Assembly: GCF_035917975.1 (NCBI RefSeq)
Contig: NZ_CP109130.1
Coordinates: 8,432,001-8,496,000, forward strand
Source: Streptosporangium sp. NBC_01756
GTDB lineage: Bacteria; Actinomycetota; Actinomycetes; Streptosporangiales; Streptosporangiaceae
DNA length: 64,000 nt
Direction of reading: 5' to 3'
Shown here: piece by piece, positions 1 to 8,794 of the stretch
Numbering within the stretch: the stretch's first letter is position 1
Layout of the letters: each line of letters starts with the position of its first letter
Made by a program: the position numbers and the translations under genes
Notes under the pieces: model-generated
What the model saw: only the letters and a program-made list of their open reading frames with translations
What the model was told of the DNA's origin: nothing
Databases searched by the model: none

Positions 1-1151
1 TCGAAGACGTAGCTGGCGCGCTGCCGGAACGCACCGCGCGCCGTCGCGCCGTCACGGTAGAAGAGCAGCGTGCACGGCGCCGGCATGAACAGCATCTTGT
101 GGGCGTCCCAGGTCAGCGAGTCGGCCTGCTCGATGCCGCGCAGCCTGTCCCGGTGCCGGTCCGACAGCAGCAGGCTCGCCCCGTGCGCCCCGTCGACATG
201 GAGCCAGAGCCCGTACCGGCGTGCCACGGCCGCGAGCTCCTCCAGCGGGTCGAAGGAGCCCATCGACGTGGTCCCGGCCGAGGCCACCAGGCAGAACGGT
301 CGCAGACCGCGCCGGTGCGCCTCATCCAGCACCGGGCCGGCCAGATCGGGGCGGATCCGCCCGGCCTGGTCGACCGGGAGCCGGACGATCTGCCGTTCCC
401 CGATGCCGAGCACCCCGGCCGCCCGGGTCACGCTGTAGTGGGCCTCCTCGCTGACCGCGATGGCCGGGGGGCCCGACATGCCGCCGGCGCCGCGCGTCCA
501 GATCTGCGGGAAGGCGCGGTTGCGGGCGGCCAGCAGCGCGGTCAGGTTGGCCAGGGAGCCCCCCGAGGTCGTCACCATGGCGAACCGGTCGCGGTCCCAG
601 CCGATGAACCGGTTGAGCTCCTCGGCCATGAGCCGCTCGGCGACATTGGGGAGCTGCCCGGCCTCGTAGAAGGAGGAGGGCTGGTTGACCACCGAGCCGA
701 CCAGGTCGATGAGGCCGGCCAGCGGCACCACGCCGGAGAACTGCCGTCCCATGTAGCCGGGTGAGTAGACCGGGATGCCGGTCTCCGTGTACAGGTCGAC
801 GATCTGGTTCACCCGGTCGGCGTCGAAGTCGGCGATGCGCTGCCGTTCCGGGGTCATCAGTCCCCGCGCGGCCTTCAGCAGCACCGCCGGATCGAGGAGG
901 TCGAGTCCCCGGACCGACCGGTCGCCCAGATACGTCGTCAGGCGGCTGACGATGTCCACGGCGCCGTCGCGGAAACGTTCGGGGTCGAAGGCCGCGGCGA
1001 GGCCCGGCGTGGGTGACCGGGAGCCTTCGCCGGTCGTCGGCTCTGGAAAGGAACTCTGGACATCGGAAAGCGAACTCGTCACGGAGGAGACTCCAAATGA
1101 TCCGGCGTTGGGAACACCCATGTGGTCGCGCCTGGGAGAGAATTCGGACAT
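1..1151 (-). CDS. PLP-dependent group II decarboxylase, 3' part missing (runs off left edge)
   Basis: Pyridoxal-phosphate decarboxylase of the glutamate/2,4-diaminobutyrate/aromatic amino acid decarboxylase family (Pfam PF00282 type). The reverse-strand translation contains the cofactor lysine motif TWDAHKM (K352 from this start), the preceding HVDGAHG segment whose Asp contacts the PLP ring, and TTSGGSLANL in the large domain. The C-terminal part lies outside the window. Two in-frame ATGs are possible, at 1151 and 1121; neither has a convincing ribosome site, so the start is uncertain by 10 codons. Substrate cannot be told from the sequence; members of this group make diamines or beta-alanine, and some serve siderophore pathways. 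An inverted repeat at 1291-1310 lies in its upstream region. Confidence 0.88.
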   Translation of the reverse strand, partial: MSEFSPRRDHMGVPNAGSFGVSSVTSSLSDVQSSFPEPTTGEGSRSPTPGLAAAFDPERFRDGAVDIVSRLTTYLGDRSVRGLDLLDPAVLLKAARGLMTPERQRIADFDADRVNQIVDLYTETGIPVYSPGYMGRQFSGVVPLAGLIDLVGSVVNQPSSFYEAGQLPNVAERLMAEELNRFIGWDRDRFAMVTTSGGSLANLTALLAARNRAFPQIWTRGAGGMSGPPAIAVSEEAHYSVTRAAGVLGIGERQIVRLPVDQAGRIRPDLAGPVLDEAHRRGLRPFCLVASAGTTSMGSFDPLEELAAVARRYGLWLHVDGAHGASLLLSDRHRDRLRGIEQADSLTWDAHKMLFMPAPCTLLFYRDGATARGAFRQRASYVF

Positions 1152-1290
1152 GGCGAATTGAATTCCCGGGCGATCACATGAAGGTTCTCGCGAACAAATG
1201 GTGATCTGCGGTGATGCGTCGAGCGAGAAAGAGATCCCCGGCATCCGGGGACGCGAGGCGGCATTCATGCCGCCGTTGAGCCGTTCTGGC

Positions 1291-1310
1291 AGGTTGGAAC
1301 GGTCCAACCT
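1291..1310. promoter_or_regulatory. Inverted repeat, candidate operator
   Basis: AGGTTGGA and TCCAACCT form perfect 8-bp arms separated by ACGG. A second perfect palindrome, GGCGGCAT-TC-ATGCCGCC, lies at 1257-1274. Both sit upstream of the decarboxylase (minus) and of the small reading frames that begin at 1320 (plus), so they may be regulator sites or an RNA hairpin. The protein that binds is unknown. Confidence 0.4.
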
Positions 1311-1319
1311 CGGGAGGGA

Positions 1320-1752
1320 ATGTCGATCGTGAGGGTGGGTGAGGGCGCGAGAGGGCGTCGCCGCCCCTGCTCGCGCCTGGTTCAAGTGGTTCGAACCGGG
1401 CCGGCGACGATGTCGCCGCCGATCAATATCTGGAGGAGACCCGTCGTGGACGAATCGCGATTAATTCAACCTGAATTTCATCCGCCGTATACGTTGGCAC
1501 GCCCGTCATGTAAGGGAGCTAATCATTGATGACAGGAGAGGCGCAAGACCTCGGATGCAGTTGGAGTGGCAGAATCCGGCCACAGTTACTTGCGCATGGC
1601 GATGGTGGCGGGTGATGTTCGGTTGTTTTAGGCGTATGAGTTTTTCTCACGAACTTGAATTGGGCTCGGCGTTCGAGGCCGCCGTCTTGGCGGGCGATCC
1701 TATTAGCGGGACATTCTTATTGCATTTGGTTGTATTCGCCAAAATGGCTTAG
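1320..1752 (+). other. Chain of small overlapping reading frames in a low-GC patch
   Basis: This stretch is visibly lower in GC than its surroundings and has no recognisable large gene. Three tiny frames run head to tail: GTG 1446-1529 (27 aa), ATG 1529-1615 (28 aa) and ATG 1615-1752 (45 aa). Each junction is a TGATG stop/start overlap. The first has GGAGGAG seven bases before its GTG and the second has GGGAG ten bases before its ATG. The first frame is also the tail of a 69-aa frame from ATG 1320. No family is recognised. They could be translationally coupled small proteins, a leader, or the decayed remains of one gene. The remainder of 1152-1978 shows nothing except the inverted repeats noted separately. 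Confidence 0.25.
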
Positions 1753-1978
1753 AAGCCTAAATAAGATGATATGCCGGGTTTTCCCGGCGGGTTGGCCCTG
1801 AAAACAGTGGCTGACGACACCACCGAGGGCCTGGAGTCCAGGATGGAGGACGCCGAGCCGGCTTTCACCTGGCGCACACCCCCTGCGACCTCGCTCAGGC
1901 GCGCTCGCTCCCGTTCCCCATCAAGCGGCCGCATACCTGTGCCAGGTCGCAGGACAGCGCGTTGCCCGGAACGCCCGC

Positions 1979-2458
1979 TCAGGACGAGCCGTGGAAACGC
2001 CGGTGCAGGTCGTGCACCTGGTCCGCGAGGTCGGGGACCGGGCCCTCCACCACGAGGTCGGGGACCACCTGGTGGATCGGCAGGGTCCGCACGGGAGGCG
2101 CGGGAACCCCCAGTTCGGCGAGCCAGGCCGCCAGTTGCTCCGAGGAACTCGCGTACACGATGCGACCCAGCCCGACCCAGCCGTGCGCGGCAGCGCACAT
2201 CGGGCAGTGCTCACCCGAGGTGAAGACGGTCGCCGCAGCCCGTTCGGCCGGGGTCATGTTGGCCGCCGCCCAGCGTGCCAGTTCGAACTCGGGGTGGCGG
2301 GTCCGGTCGCCGGAGGCCACCCGGTTGTGGTCCTCGGCCAAGGCGGTACCGTCCGCGGCGACGAGGACGGAGCCGAACGGCTCGTCCCCCACCTCCAAGG
2401 CCTCGGCCGCCAGTTCCACACAGCGGCGCAGGTGCCGCAGATCGCTCTCGTCCACCAT
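1979..2458 (-). CDS. Zinc-dependent nucleoside/guanine deaminase-like protein
   Basis: Cytidine/deoxycytidylate deaminase fold, COG0590 type (guanine deaminase or tRNA-adenosine-deaminase relatives), 159 aa. The catalytic signature is present as HPEFE (H55 zinc ligand, E57 proton shuttle) and CPMC (C85 and C88 zinc ligands). Most relatives read HAE; the extra proline here is a mild deviation that keeps the ligands. A clear AGGAGAGG ribosome site precedes the ATG. It stands alone between the low-GC patch and the penicillin-binding protein gene. The likely role is purine or pyrimidine base salvage; the exact substrate is not determinable. Confidence 0.85.
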   Translation of the reverse strand: MVDESDLRHLRRCVELAAEALEVGDEPFGSVLVAADGTALAEDHNRVASGDRTRHPEFELARWAAANMTPAERAAATVFTSGEHCPMCAAAHGWVGLGRIVYASSSEQLAAWLAELGVPAPPVRTLPIHQVVPDLVVEGPVPDLADQVHDLHRRFHGSS

Positions 2459-2639
2459 GACGACCTCTCCTGAATATGATTTTCAATGCGTGCCATGCCC
2501 GGTCCCGAGCCGGTGAACTCGGGGAACCGGGGGGACGGGCGGCCGAGCGGTGCCGGGGGCGGGAGGCGCCGTTCGCGGGGAGAGCCGTCCGCGCTTCCGT
2601 GTTCCCGGGCACGCCGCCGGGTGGGAGCGCCGTACGGCG

Positions 2640-4271
2640 TCAGCCGAGGGCGCGCAGGAAGTCCGCGGCCACCGGGGCGGCGACCGCCCCGCCGCCCGTT
2701 CCCTCTTCCACGATGACCGCGAAGGCCAGGTCACCCCGGAAGCCGATGAACCAGGCGTGGGTCTTCAGCGCGTCCTGTGCGCCGAACTCGGCGGTGCCGG
2801 TCTTGCCCCGGGTGCCCGCCGGCAGGCCCGCGTCCTTGGCGGTGCCCTTGGTGACCACCGCGGACATCATCTGGTGGATCTGGGAGGTGACGCCCTCGGG
2901 AAGCTGCTGCGGCTGCACCTTCTGCTTGATGGAGGGGACCAGGGTCGGCGGGCGCCAGGTGCCGTCGGCCAGTGCGGCGGCGGCTGAGGCCATCAGCAGA
3001 GGACTGGCGGTGATCCGGCCCTGGCCGAAGGACTCCGCAGCGAGCTCGGCGTCACTCTGGGCCCTGGGGAAGCTGCCCTTGGCAGCCGGGACGCCGATGT
3101 TGAGCGGGCTGTTGAAGCCGAACAGCTCGGCGGTGCTCAGCAGCTTGTCGGCGCCCAGTCGCTCCTTGGCCAGCGGGGCGAAAGTGGTGTTGCACGAGTA
3201 GGCGAAGGCGTCGGAGAAGCTCACCGAGCCGTATCCGGCGTGGTGGGAGTTGCGGATCGGCAGGCCGCCGACCGTGACGTCCTTGGGGCAGGTGGTCCGC
3301 TCGGCGGGCGTCATCCCCTCGGCCAGCAGCCCGACCCCGGTGATCGCCTTGAAGGTCGAGCCGGGCGGGTAGTTGCCGTCCAGCGCTCGGTTGAAACCGC
3401 CCTGATTGTTCACCACGGCGAGTATCTCGCCGGAGGACGGCCTGACCGCGACCAGCGACGCGGTCTGTTTCAGATCGCGGACCGCGTCGGCGGCTGCTCC
3501 CTGAACCCGCAGGTCCAGGCTGCTCTCGACCGCCTCGCCGTCCGCCCCCTCGATTTTGCCGATGGTCTTGGCGGTCTTCTTGTCCGTGCCGACGAGCTGG
3601 ATCTCGGTGGCGGGGGTGCCGGCCAGGCGCTGCTGGAAGGTCTGCTGCAGCCCACCCCGGCCGATCGCGTCGCCCTTCTTGTAGGAGGAGCCGAGGGCTT
3701 TGACGTCCTTGTCGGTGGCCTTGTCCAGGTAGCCGACGAGCTGCTGCACCGAGCCGCCCACGTCGGCGCCGTCGAGGCGCTCACCCCCCGCGGCGGTGAT
3801 CTTCGCTCGCTCCGGCCATTTGGTCTTCAGAGTGAACGTGTCGCCTGCGGTCATGTCGGGGTGCACGGACCTGGGAGACCACTTGACCCGCCAGGTGCGG
3901 TCGACGACCGCCAGGTCCAGGACACCTGAGTAGCTCCATTCGCCGACGTCCTTCAACGTCAACGTGGTGGTGTAGGCGGCTTCGCCGGCGCCGTCGCCGG
4001 TCTCGCGCACCGAGTCCAGCCGTACCGTGGTGCCCTCGACCGCGAGGTTCCTGCGCATGTCCTCGTACGCCTTGGCGAACGCGGGGTCGTTCACGCCGAG
4101 CTCTCCGCGCATCGTGGTCAGATCACCGCTCTGCCACGCCTGGGTGAAGCGCTGGGCGGTCTCCTGAGGGGTGCCCCGGGTGTGCAGGAACCACCATGCC
4201 CCGCCGCCGGCGGCCCCCGCCACCAGCACGACGGCCACCGATGTGATCGCGATCGTCTTACCACGCTGCAC
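2640..4271 (-). CDS. Penicillin-binding protein transpeptidase with MecA-type N-terminal domain
   Basis: Class B-like penicillin-binding protein, 543 aa, that would cross-link peptidoglycan outside the membrane. Residues 7-30 form one membrane anchor. An NTF2-like MecA_N domain follows (about 34-145), then a dimerisation region and the transpeptidase domain from about 265. All three active-site motifs are present: STFK (S305, K308), SCN (359-361) and KTG (490-492). The start is a GTG preceded by a G-rich stretch. Actinomycetes carry several such paralogues; MecA_N types can have low beta-lactam affinity, but that cannot be read from sequence. It is followed in the same direction, after a short gap, by the deaminase gene. 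Confidence 0.93.
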   Translation of the reverse strand: MQRGKTIAITSVAVVLVAGAAGGGAWWFLHTRGTPQETAQRFTQAWQSGDLTTMRGELGVNDPAFAKAYEDMRRNLAVEGTTVRLDSVRETGDGAGEAAYTTTLTLKDVGEWSYSGVLDLAVVDRTWRVKWSPRSVHPDMTAGDTFTLKTKWPERAKITAAGGERLDGADVGGSVQQLVGYLDKATDKDVKALGSSYKKGDAIGRGGLQQTFQQRLAGTPATEIQLVGTDKKTAKTIGKIEGADGEAVESSLDLRVQGAAADAVRDLKQTASLVAVRPSSGEILAVVNNQGGFNRALDGNYPPGSTFKAITGVGLLAEGMTPAERTTCPKDVTVGGLPIRNSHHAGYGSVSFSDAFAYSCNTTFAPLAKERLGADKLLSTAELFGFNSPLNIGVPAAKGSFPRAQSDAELAAESFGQGRITASPLLMASAAAALADGTWRPPTLVPSIKQKVQPQQLPEGVTSQIHQMMSAVVTKGTAKDAGLPAGTRGKTGTAEFGAQDALKTHAWFIGFRGDLAFAVIVEEGTGGGAVAAPVAADFLRALG

Positions 4272-4344
4272 CCGACTACCCCCTGTTCTCCGGTCTCAAG
4301 GGCCGGAGCCTAGCGCGGCCAATACGATATATAACGACAAATGG

Positions 4345-4995
4345 TTATTCGTTCGCGGTACGTCTGGGCGCGTAGCTCGGCACGTACTCCTGTCCCGACA
4401 GTTCCTGGATCGCCGCCATGATCTCGTCGGTCACCTGACGCCGGTCGCGTGCGCTGGTCTCCGAACCGGAGAACGTCATCGGCTTGCCGATCCGCACCCC
4501 CACCCGGCCCAGTTTGGGCGTCGAGGCCCCGATGGGGAGCACCTTGTCGGTGCCGCTCATCGCCACCGGGATCACCGGTGCCCCGGTGGCCAGGGCCAGC
4601 CAGGAGGCTCCGACCTTACCCCGGTAGAGACGGCCGTCGGGGGAACGGGTGCCTTCGGGGTAGATGCCGAACAGGTCGCCCTCCCGCAGCACCCGCGCGG
4701 CCGCGTCCAGCGTGTCCTGCGCGGTGGTCGGACTCTGCCGGTCGATGCTGATCTGGCCGGTGGCCCGCATGTAGGCCGCCGTGATGGGGTTGCCGGTGAA
4801 GTATTCGGACTTGGCGACGAACCTGACCTGGCGGGGGAGCACCAGCGGCAGGAAGGTCGAGTCGAGGACCGACAGGTGGTTGGAGGCCAGAATGGCCGGG
4901 CCCGTCCTTGGTACGTGCTCAGTCCCGCTGACCTCGGTGGGCCACAGCAGATGAAGGAAAGGGGCACTGACAATCTTGGTCAGGCGATAGAGCAC
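4345..4995 (-). CDS. plsC: 1-acyl-sn-glycerol-3-phosphate acyltransferase
   Basis: PlsC-family lysophosphatidic acid acyltransferase, 216 aa, which transfers the second acyl chain during phosphatidic acid synthesis at the membrane. The HX4D catalytic motif is NHLSVLD (H40, D45) and the glycerol-phosphate-binding motif is EGTRS (114-118). A hydrophobic N-terminus could associate with membrane. Actinomycetes encode several paralogues, so it may act on other lipids. The start is ATG with GAGGAG a few bases upstream. Transcription reaches it from the TetR gene side only past the terminator at 5112-5173, so it probably has its own promoter. Confidence 0.9.
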   Translation of the reverse strand: MLYRLTKIVSAPFLHLLWPTEVSGTEHVPRTGPAILASNHLSVLDSTFLPLVLPRQVRFVAKSEYFTGNPITAAYMRATGQISIDRQSPTTAQDTLDAAARVLREGDLFGIYPEGTRSPDGRLYRGKVGASWLALATGAPVIPVAMSGTDKVLPIGASTPKLGRVGVRIGKPMTFSGSETSARDRRQVTDEIMAAIQELSGQEYVPSYAPRRTANE

Positions 4996-5111
4996 GGGCT
5001 CTCCTCATGAGACGGGTTCACCACACTAGGTGGTGGCCCAGTGGGCGGCACGTGTGCGCATCCGAACAAGCAACGCCCCCACCTTTGTAGTTCTCCTCCA
5101 AAGCCGGAGGT

Positions 5112-5173
5112 CTTTTTCAGGATGAAACCTGAAAAAGGAAACGCCCCGCAGGAGCTTGGGCTCCTGCGGGGCG
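5112..5173 (-). terminator. Tandem hairpins, intrinsic terminator of the upstream regulator gene
   Basis: Bases 5142-5155 and 5160-5173 form a perfect 14-bp GC-rich stem with a 4-base loop (core GCAGGAGC/GCTCCTGC). Read on the minus strand it is followed by TTTCCTTTTT, as expected for Rho-independent termination. Directly after it comes a second perfect hairpin, CTTTTTCAGG/CCTGAAAAAG with a 6-base loop (5112-5137). It lies downstream of the TetR gene at 5432-6193. The rest of 4996-5431 shows no gene. Confidence 0.75.
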
Positions 5174-5431
5174 GAACGTTTGGTGCCGATGTGGCGGTCG
5201 CCTCCTCGGCGAGAGGCACAACACGGCTCCAGCCGAACGGTATTCCGTGAAGGCGGTAATTTGCGGCCCGGGGGACACAAACCACATCGGCACGATTACT
5301 GTAACCGACCTGCGCCGGTAGTTATTCCGTATCGGTCCGTCGGCGTGTCCGGTGCGGTCGGAGACTCCCCACCAACCGCAGGTCACGGCCCTTCGCCGCG
5401 AATTCGGCCGGATACCGGAATGTGCACCGCC

Positions 5432-6193
5432 TCAGCCGCGACGCCTGGCGATGAGCACCTCCACGCCGTCCAGCACCCGTTCCAGGCCGAACGAGAAGAG
5501 CTGCTCGGGCGGGACGTAGGCAGCCTGGTAGGTCTCGCCCACCGCGCCGCCGACCCTCACCGCCGTCGGGTAACTGGCCGGATTGAAGATCTTCTCGAAG
5601 ACCGGCCGGTGGGCCTGCCACCACTGCTCGTCGCTGACCCCGGTGTCCTGCTCGATCCGTGCGGCCGCCACCGCGCCGCGCACGGTGCTGTGCACGTGGC
5701 CCAGGACCAGACTGAGTACGGCGTCCATCTCGACCTCGGTCAGGCCGGTATCGGCGATCGCGCCAAGTTCGTAGTCGTACTTCGCCATGAGGTTGGGCCC
5801 CAGGGGCGGGCGTCCGGTGTCGACCTGCAGGGTCCACGGATGGCGGCGGCACAGCTCCCAGTTCTCCTGGGCGACGAGCGTGAGCCTGGCCCGCCAGCCC
5901 CCGGCGACGTCCTGGGGGCGGGCCGTCTCGCCGTACACGGTGTCGAGCATGACGTCGAGCAGTTCGGCCTTGCCGGGCACGTAGGTGTAGAGGGACATGG
6001 TGCCGACCCCGAGCCGTTCGGCGACCCTGCGCATCGACAGCGCAGCCAGTCCCTCGGCGTCGGCGATCTCGATCCCGGCCCGCACGATCCGGTCCACGCT
6101 CAGGTCGGGCTTGCCCTTCCGGCTGGTCCGCTCGCTGGTCCGCCAGAGCAGCGCGAGACTGCGTGCGGGATCCCCTTTGCCGCTGTGTTCCAT
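5432..6193 (-). CDS. TetR-family regulator with tetracycline-repressor-like C-terminal domain
   Basis: Transcriptional repressor of 253 aa. The N-terminal helix-turn-helix is at about residues 32-80 (LSVDRIVRAGIEIADAEG then MRRVAERLGVGTMSLYTYV), followed by an all-helical ligand domain of the TetR_C_1 type. The start is ATG. It begins 17 bases after the stop of the tyrosine recombinase gene upstream, so the two are probably cotranscribed. No transporter or enzyme target is adjacent, and its ligand is unknown. Transcription ends at the tandem hairpins at 5112-5173. Confidence 0.88.
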   Translation of the reverse strand: MEHSGKGDPARSLALLWRTSERTSRKGKPDLSVDRIVRAGIEIADAEGLAALSMRRVAERLGVGTMSLYTYVPGKAELLDVMLDTVYGETARPQDVAGGWRARLTLVAQENWELCRRHPWTLQVDTGRPPLGPNLMAKYDYELGAIADTGLTEVEMDAVLSLVLGHVHSTVRGAVAAARIEQDTGVSDEQWWQAHRPVFEKIFNPASYPTAVRVGGAVGETYQAAYVPPEQLFSFGLERVLDGVEVLIARRRG

Positions 6194-6210
6194 CGCGGCG
6201 AGCCTATCGT

Positions 6211-7185
6211 CTAGAGCGGCTTGGGCGCGGGCAGGGTGATCCTGTCGACGGCCTCGCGGCGGCGGCGCTCGGGGCGCCGGTCGTAGCGGGCCGTGGTGGC
6301 GGGGGAGGAGTGGCCGACGAGTGCCTGGGCCGTGGCCAGGTCCACGCCGGCGTCGAGCAGTTCACCGATGAAGGTGCGCCGGAAGTCGTGCGGGGTCCGG
6401 GGCAGGGCTCCCGCCTCGGCCAGCCGTCTGGCCAGGATGTCGGCGATCGCCTGCCCCGTCATGGCGGCCGGTCCGCCGTCCCTGGTCCGCAGCCGCCCGT
6501 ATCTGCCGATGGGGGAGAACAGGGCCCCCGCCGGGCGGCCCCGTACGGCCAGCCAGCGTTCCAGCCGGCCGACTGCCTCGGCGGTGAGGTAGACCATCCG
6601 TTCCTTGTCGCGCTTGCCGCGCACCCGGAGCGAGCGGGCCCCGGAGTCGTAGTCGGCCAGGGCCATCGTGGCTATCTCGGCGCGGCGGCAGCCGGTGGAG
6701 TAGAGCACCGCCAGCAGGGCGGCGTCGCGGGCCCCGGCGGGGGAGTCGTCACGGTCGCAGGCGGCCAGGGCGGCACCCACCACCTCCGGCGGGACATGCT
6801 GTCCGGTGGGCAGGCGGGTGTGCTCGACGGTCGGCAGGTCGGCGGCGCGCTGGTACTCCTCGGCTGTCATCTGGCCGAGGCGCCAGGCCTCGCGCAGCAC
6901 TCTGCGCAGCGCGACCAGATGCTTGTTGACGTAGGAGGGGGACCAGCCGCGCTCGGTCATCAGGGCGCGTATGCGCACGGTGTGCTCGTAGCGCAGCAGA
7001 TGCCAGGGCTGACCGGCGCCGGAGGTGACCTCCTCGCCGGAGACGAGGGCGGCCAGGCGGTCCAGGCAGCCGCGCATGGTGCGGCGGGACTCGGCGCTGG
7101 ACAGGGAGTCGAGATATACCCGGTAGGGGTCCCGTGCGGGCTCGACGACGGTCCGGGGCGACTCGGGTACGGCTGGCACGCTCAC
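6211..7185 (-). CDS. Tyrosine recombinase / site-specific integrase (orphan)
   Basis: Complete 324-aa tyrosine recombinase of the XerC/D-integrase fold. A SAM-like core-binding domain occupies about residues 18-105, then the catalytic domain with R167 (TGCR), the beta-hairpin lysine in RGKRDK (about K191), H266xxR269 (HDFR), H292 (GHSS) and nucleophile Y301. All catalytic residues are present, so it should be active. GTG start at 7185 (a second GTG is at 7179). No tRNA, excisionase, relaxase or direct repeat is visible nearby, so a mobile element cannot be delimited. It may be a stand-alone chromosomal recombinase. The upstream 70 bp are AT-rich. Confidence 0.9.
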   Translation of the reverse strand: MSVPAVPESPRTVVEPARDPYRVYLDSLSSAESRRTMRGCLDRLAALVSGEEVTSGAGQPWHLLRYEHTVRIRALMTERGWSPSYVNKHLVALRRVLREAWRLGQMTAEEYQRAADLPTVEHTRLPTGQHVPPEVVGAALAACDRDDSPAGARDAALLAVLYSTGCRRAEIATMALADYDSGARSLRVRGKRDKERMVYLTAEAVGRLERWLAVRGRPAGALFSPIGRYGRLRTRDGGPAAMTGQAIADILARRLAEAGALPRTPHDFRRTFIGELLDAGVDLATAQALVGHSSPATTARYDRRPERRRREAVDRITLPAPKPL

Positions 7186-7277
7186 TCGCCGACCTTATCC
7201 ATTCTTATGAATCTACATTGTAAAGGAGACGGCTCCCGTCGTAAATGATCATGAAAATTTCCCAGCCGCCCCAGGGT

Positions 7278-7292
7278 GGGAGAGAATCTCCC
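7278..7292. promoter_or_regulatory. Palindrome overlapping the ribosome site of the MOSC gene
   Basis: GGGAGA-GAA-TCTCCC is a perfect 6-bp inverted repeat that contains the ribosome site of the gene starting at 7294. It could be an operator or a small RNA hairpin that hides the ribosome site. This is inference only. Confidence 0.3.
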
Positions 7293-7293
7293 C

Positions 7294-7839
7294 ATGACGG
7301 ACGGACGAGTGACGGCGGTGAGCCGTAGTGCCACGCACACCTTCAGCAAGCCCCGCGAGACGGGTATCCGGCTGCTGGCCGGGCTCGGTGTCGAAGGTGA
7401 CGCGCATCTCGGGGTGACGGTCAAGCACCGGTCCCGGGTGGCGCAGGACCCGACCCAGCCCAACCTGCGCCAGGTCCACCTGATCCACGCCGAGCTCCAT
7501 GACGAACTGGCGGCGGCGGGGTTCCAGGTGGAAGCGGGCGAACTGGGAGAGAACGTCACCACCCGCGGCGTCGACCTGCTCGGTCTGCCGGTGGGGGCGC
7601 TGCTGCGGCTGGGGGAGGAGGCGGTTGTCGAGATCACCGGGCTGCGCAACCCGTGCCTGCAGATCGACGCCTTCCGGCCGGGGTTGCTCAAGCGGGTGGT
7701 GGGCCGGGACGAGGCCGGTGAGCTGGTCCGCAGGGCGGGGGTGATGGGCGTGGTGGTGAACGGCGGCGAGGTGCGGCCCGGCGACGTGATCGAGGTGGAG
7801 CTGCCGGCGCCGCCGCACCGGCCGCTGGACCGGGTTTAG
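7294..7839 (+). CDS. MOSC domain protein
   Basis: Single MOSC-domain protein of 181 aa, the C-terminal sulfurase domain of molybdenum cofactor sulfurase; stand-alone bacterial members (YiiM-like) take part in molybdenum-sulfur chemistry or hydroxylamine-type reduction. The family pattern is visible: GLGVEGDAHLG near the N-terminus, ELGENVTTRGVDL, and the conserved cysteine in LRNPCLQID. ATG 7294 was preferred over the earlier GTG at 7276 because GGGAG lies at the right distance. It reads away from the recombinase gene. Confidence 0.88.
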   Translation: MTDGRVTAVSRSATHTFSKPRETGIRLLAGLGVEGDAHLGVTVKHRSRVAQDPTQPNLRQVHLIHAELHDELAAAGFQVEAGELGENVTTRGVDLLGLPVGALLRLGEEAVVEITGLRNPCLQIDAFRPGLLKRVVGRDEAGELVRRAGVMGVVVNGGEVRPGDVIEVELPAPPHRPLDRV

Positions 7840-7890
7840 CCCGGCTTCGCCCTGTCGCCGGAGATGACGTGGTGTGATTGGGTGGGCGCA

Positions 7891-8688
7891 ATGGACATCT
7901 CATCGCGGGCCTCGGCCCATCTCCGCGCTTATGACGAGCAGCTCCGGGGCAGGCCGACGCCCGGCCGTACGGCCGAGAGGGTTGGGCCGGTGCTGCGAGT
8001 GGTGTCGGATGGGCTCGGGCAGGGTTTCCTGCTCTACCGGGATCTGGGCGGCCTGGACGGCGCGGAGTTGGACGCGTTCATCGCGGGCCAGCGTGACTTC
8101 TTCACCGAGATCGGCCGACCGGTGGAGTGGAAGCACCACGGTGGCGACCTTCCCGTGGACCTGCCCGAACGGCTGGTCGCGGCCGGGTTCGAGGCCGAGC
8201 AGCGGGAGACCGTCATGGTGGGCGAGGCGGCCGGGCTGGCCGCGACGCCGGTGCTGCCGGAGGGGGTGCGGCTGCGTGAGGTGACCGGCCGGGTCGATCT
8301 TGAGCGGATCCGGGAGATGGAGGAGACGGTCTGGGATGCCGACCGCAGTTGGCTGCCCGACCTGCTGGAGCGGGACCTCGCCGGGCCCGGCGACCGGTGC
8401 GCGGTGGTCCTGGCCGAGGCCGGTGGCCAGGTGGTGTGCGCGGCGTGGATGCGGTTCCACGAGGACACGGACTTCGTCTCGCTGTGGGGCGGCTCGACGC
8501 TGAAGGAGTGGCGGGGGCGGGGCGTTTACCGGGCGATGGTCGCCTATCGGGCGGGGCTGGCGGTGGATCGGGGGTTCCGGCTGGTGCAGGTGGACGCCTC
8601 CGATGACAGCCGGCCGATCCTGGCCCGGCTGGGGCTGGAGGCGATCGTGACGACGACGCCCTACGTGTGGACGCCTCCGACCATCTGA
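7891..8688 (+). CDS. GNAT-family N-acetyltransferase
   Basis: Acetyl-CoA-dependent acyltransferase, about 265 aa. The C-terminal half holds the GNAT core (about 150-265), with the acetyl-CoA pyrophosphate loop in WRGRGVYRAMVAYRA and the beta4 strand before it. The N-terminal half is a degenerate related fold. ATG 7891 is chosen over 7864 because GGGTGGG precedes it. The acceptor substrate is unknown. It follows the MOSC gene in the same direction with a 51-base gap. Confidence 0.82.
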   Translation: MDISSRASAHLRAYDEQLRGRPTPGRTAERVGPVLRVVSDGLGQGFLLYRDLGGLDGAELDAFIAGQRDFFTEIGRPVEWKHHGGDLPVDLPERLVAAGFEAEQRETVMVGEAAGLAATPVLPEGVRLREVTGRVDLERIREMEETVWDADRSWLPDLLERDLAGPGDRCAVVLAEAGGQVVCAAWMRFHEDTDFVSLWGGSTLKEWRGRGVYRAMVAYRAGLAVDRGFRLVQVDASDDSRPILARLGLEAIVTTTPYVWTPPTI

Positions 8689-8734
8689 TGGTGTGAAGCG
8701 GGTGGTGCCGCGACGACCTGGCACGCACGTGGCG

Positions 8735-8752
8735 GAATGGACTATTCCATTC
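8735..8752. promoter_or_regulatory. Inverted repeat next to a -10-like element
   Basis: GAATGGA-CTAT-TCCATTC is a perfect 7-bp inverted repeat, followed at once by TGATAATG, which resembles an extended -10 box. It is 43 bases before the winged-helix gene at 8795, so self-repression by that DNA-binding protein is a reasonable guess. Confidence 0.4.
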
Positions 8753-8794
8753 TGATAATGTGCTCCTTGGCGGAATCGCGGTGAGAGGAGATAT

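Noticed and set aside
99-764. 221-aa plus-strand frame
   Set aside because: Antisense shadow of the PLP decarboxylase; the minus strand carries the DAHKM lysine motif and proper family blocks.
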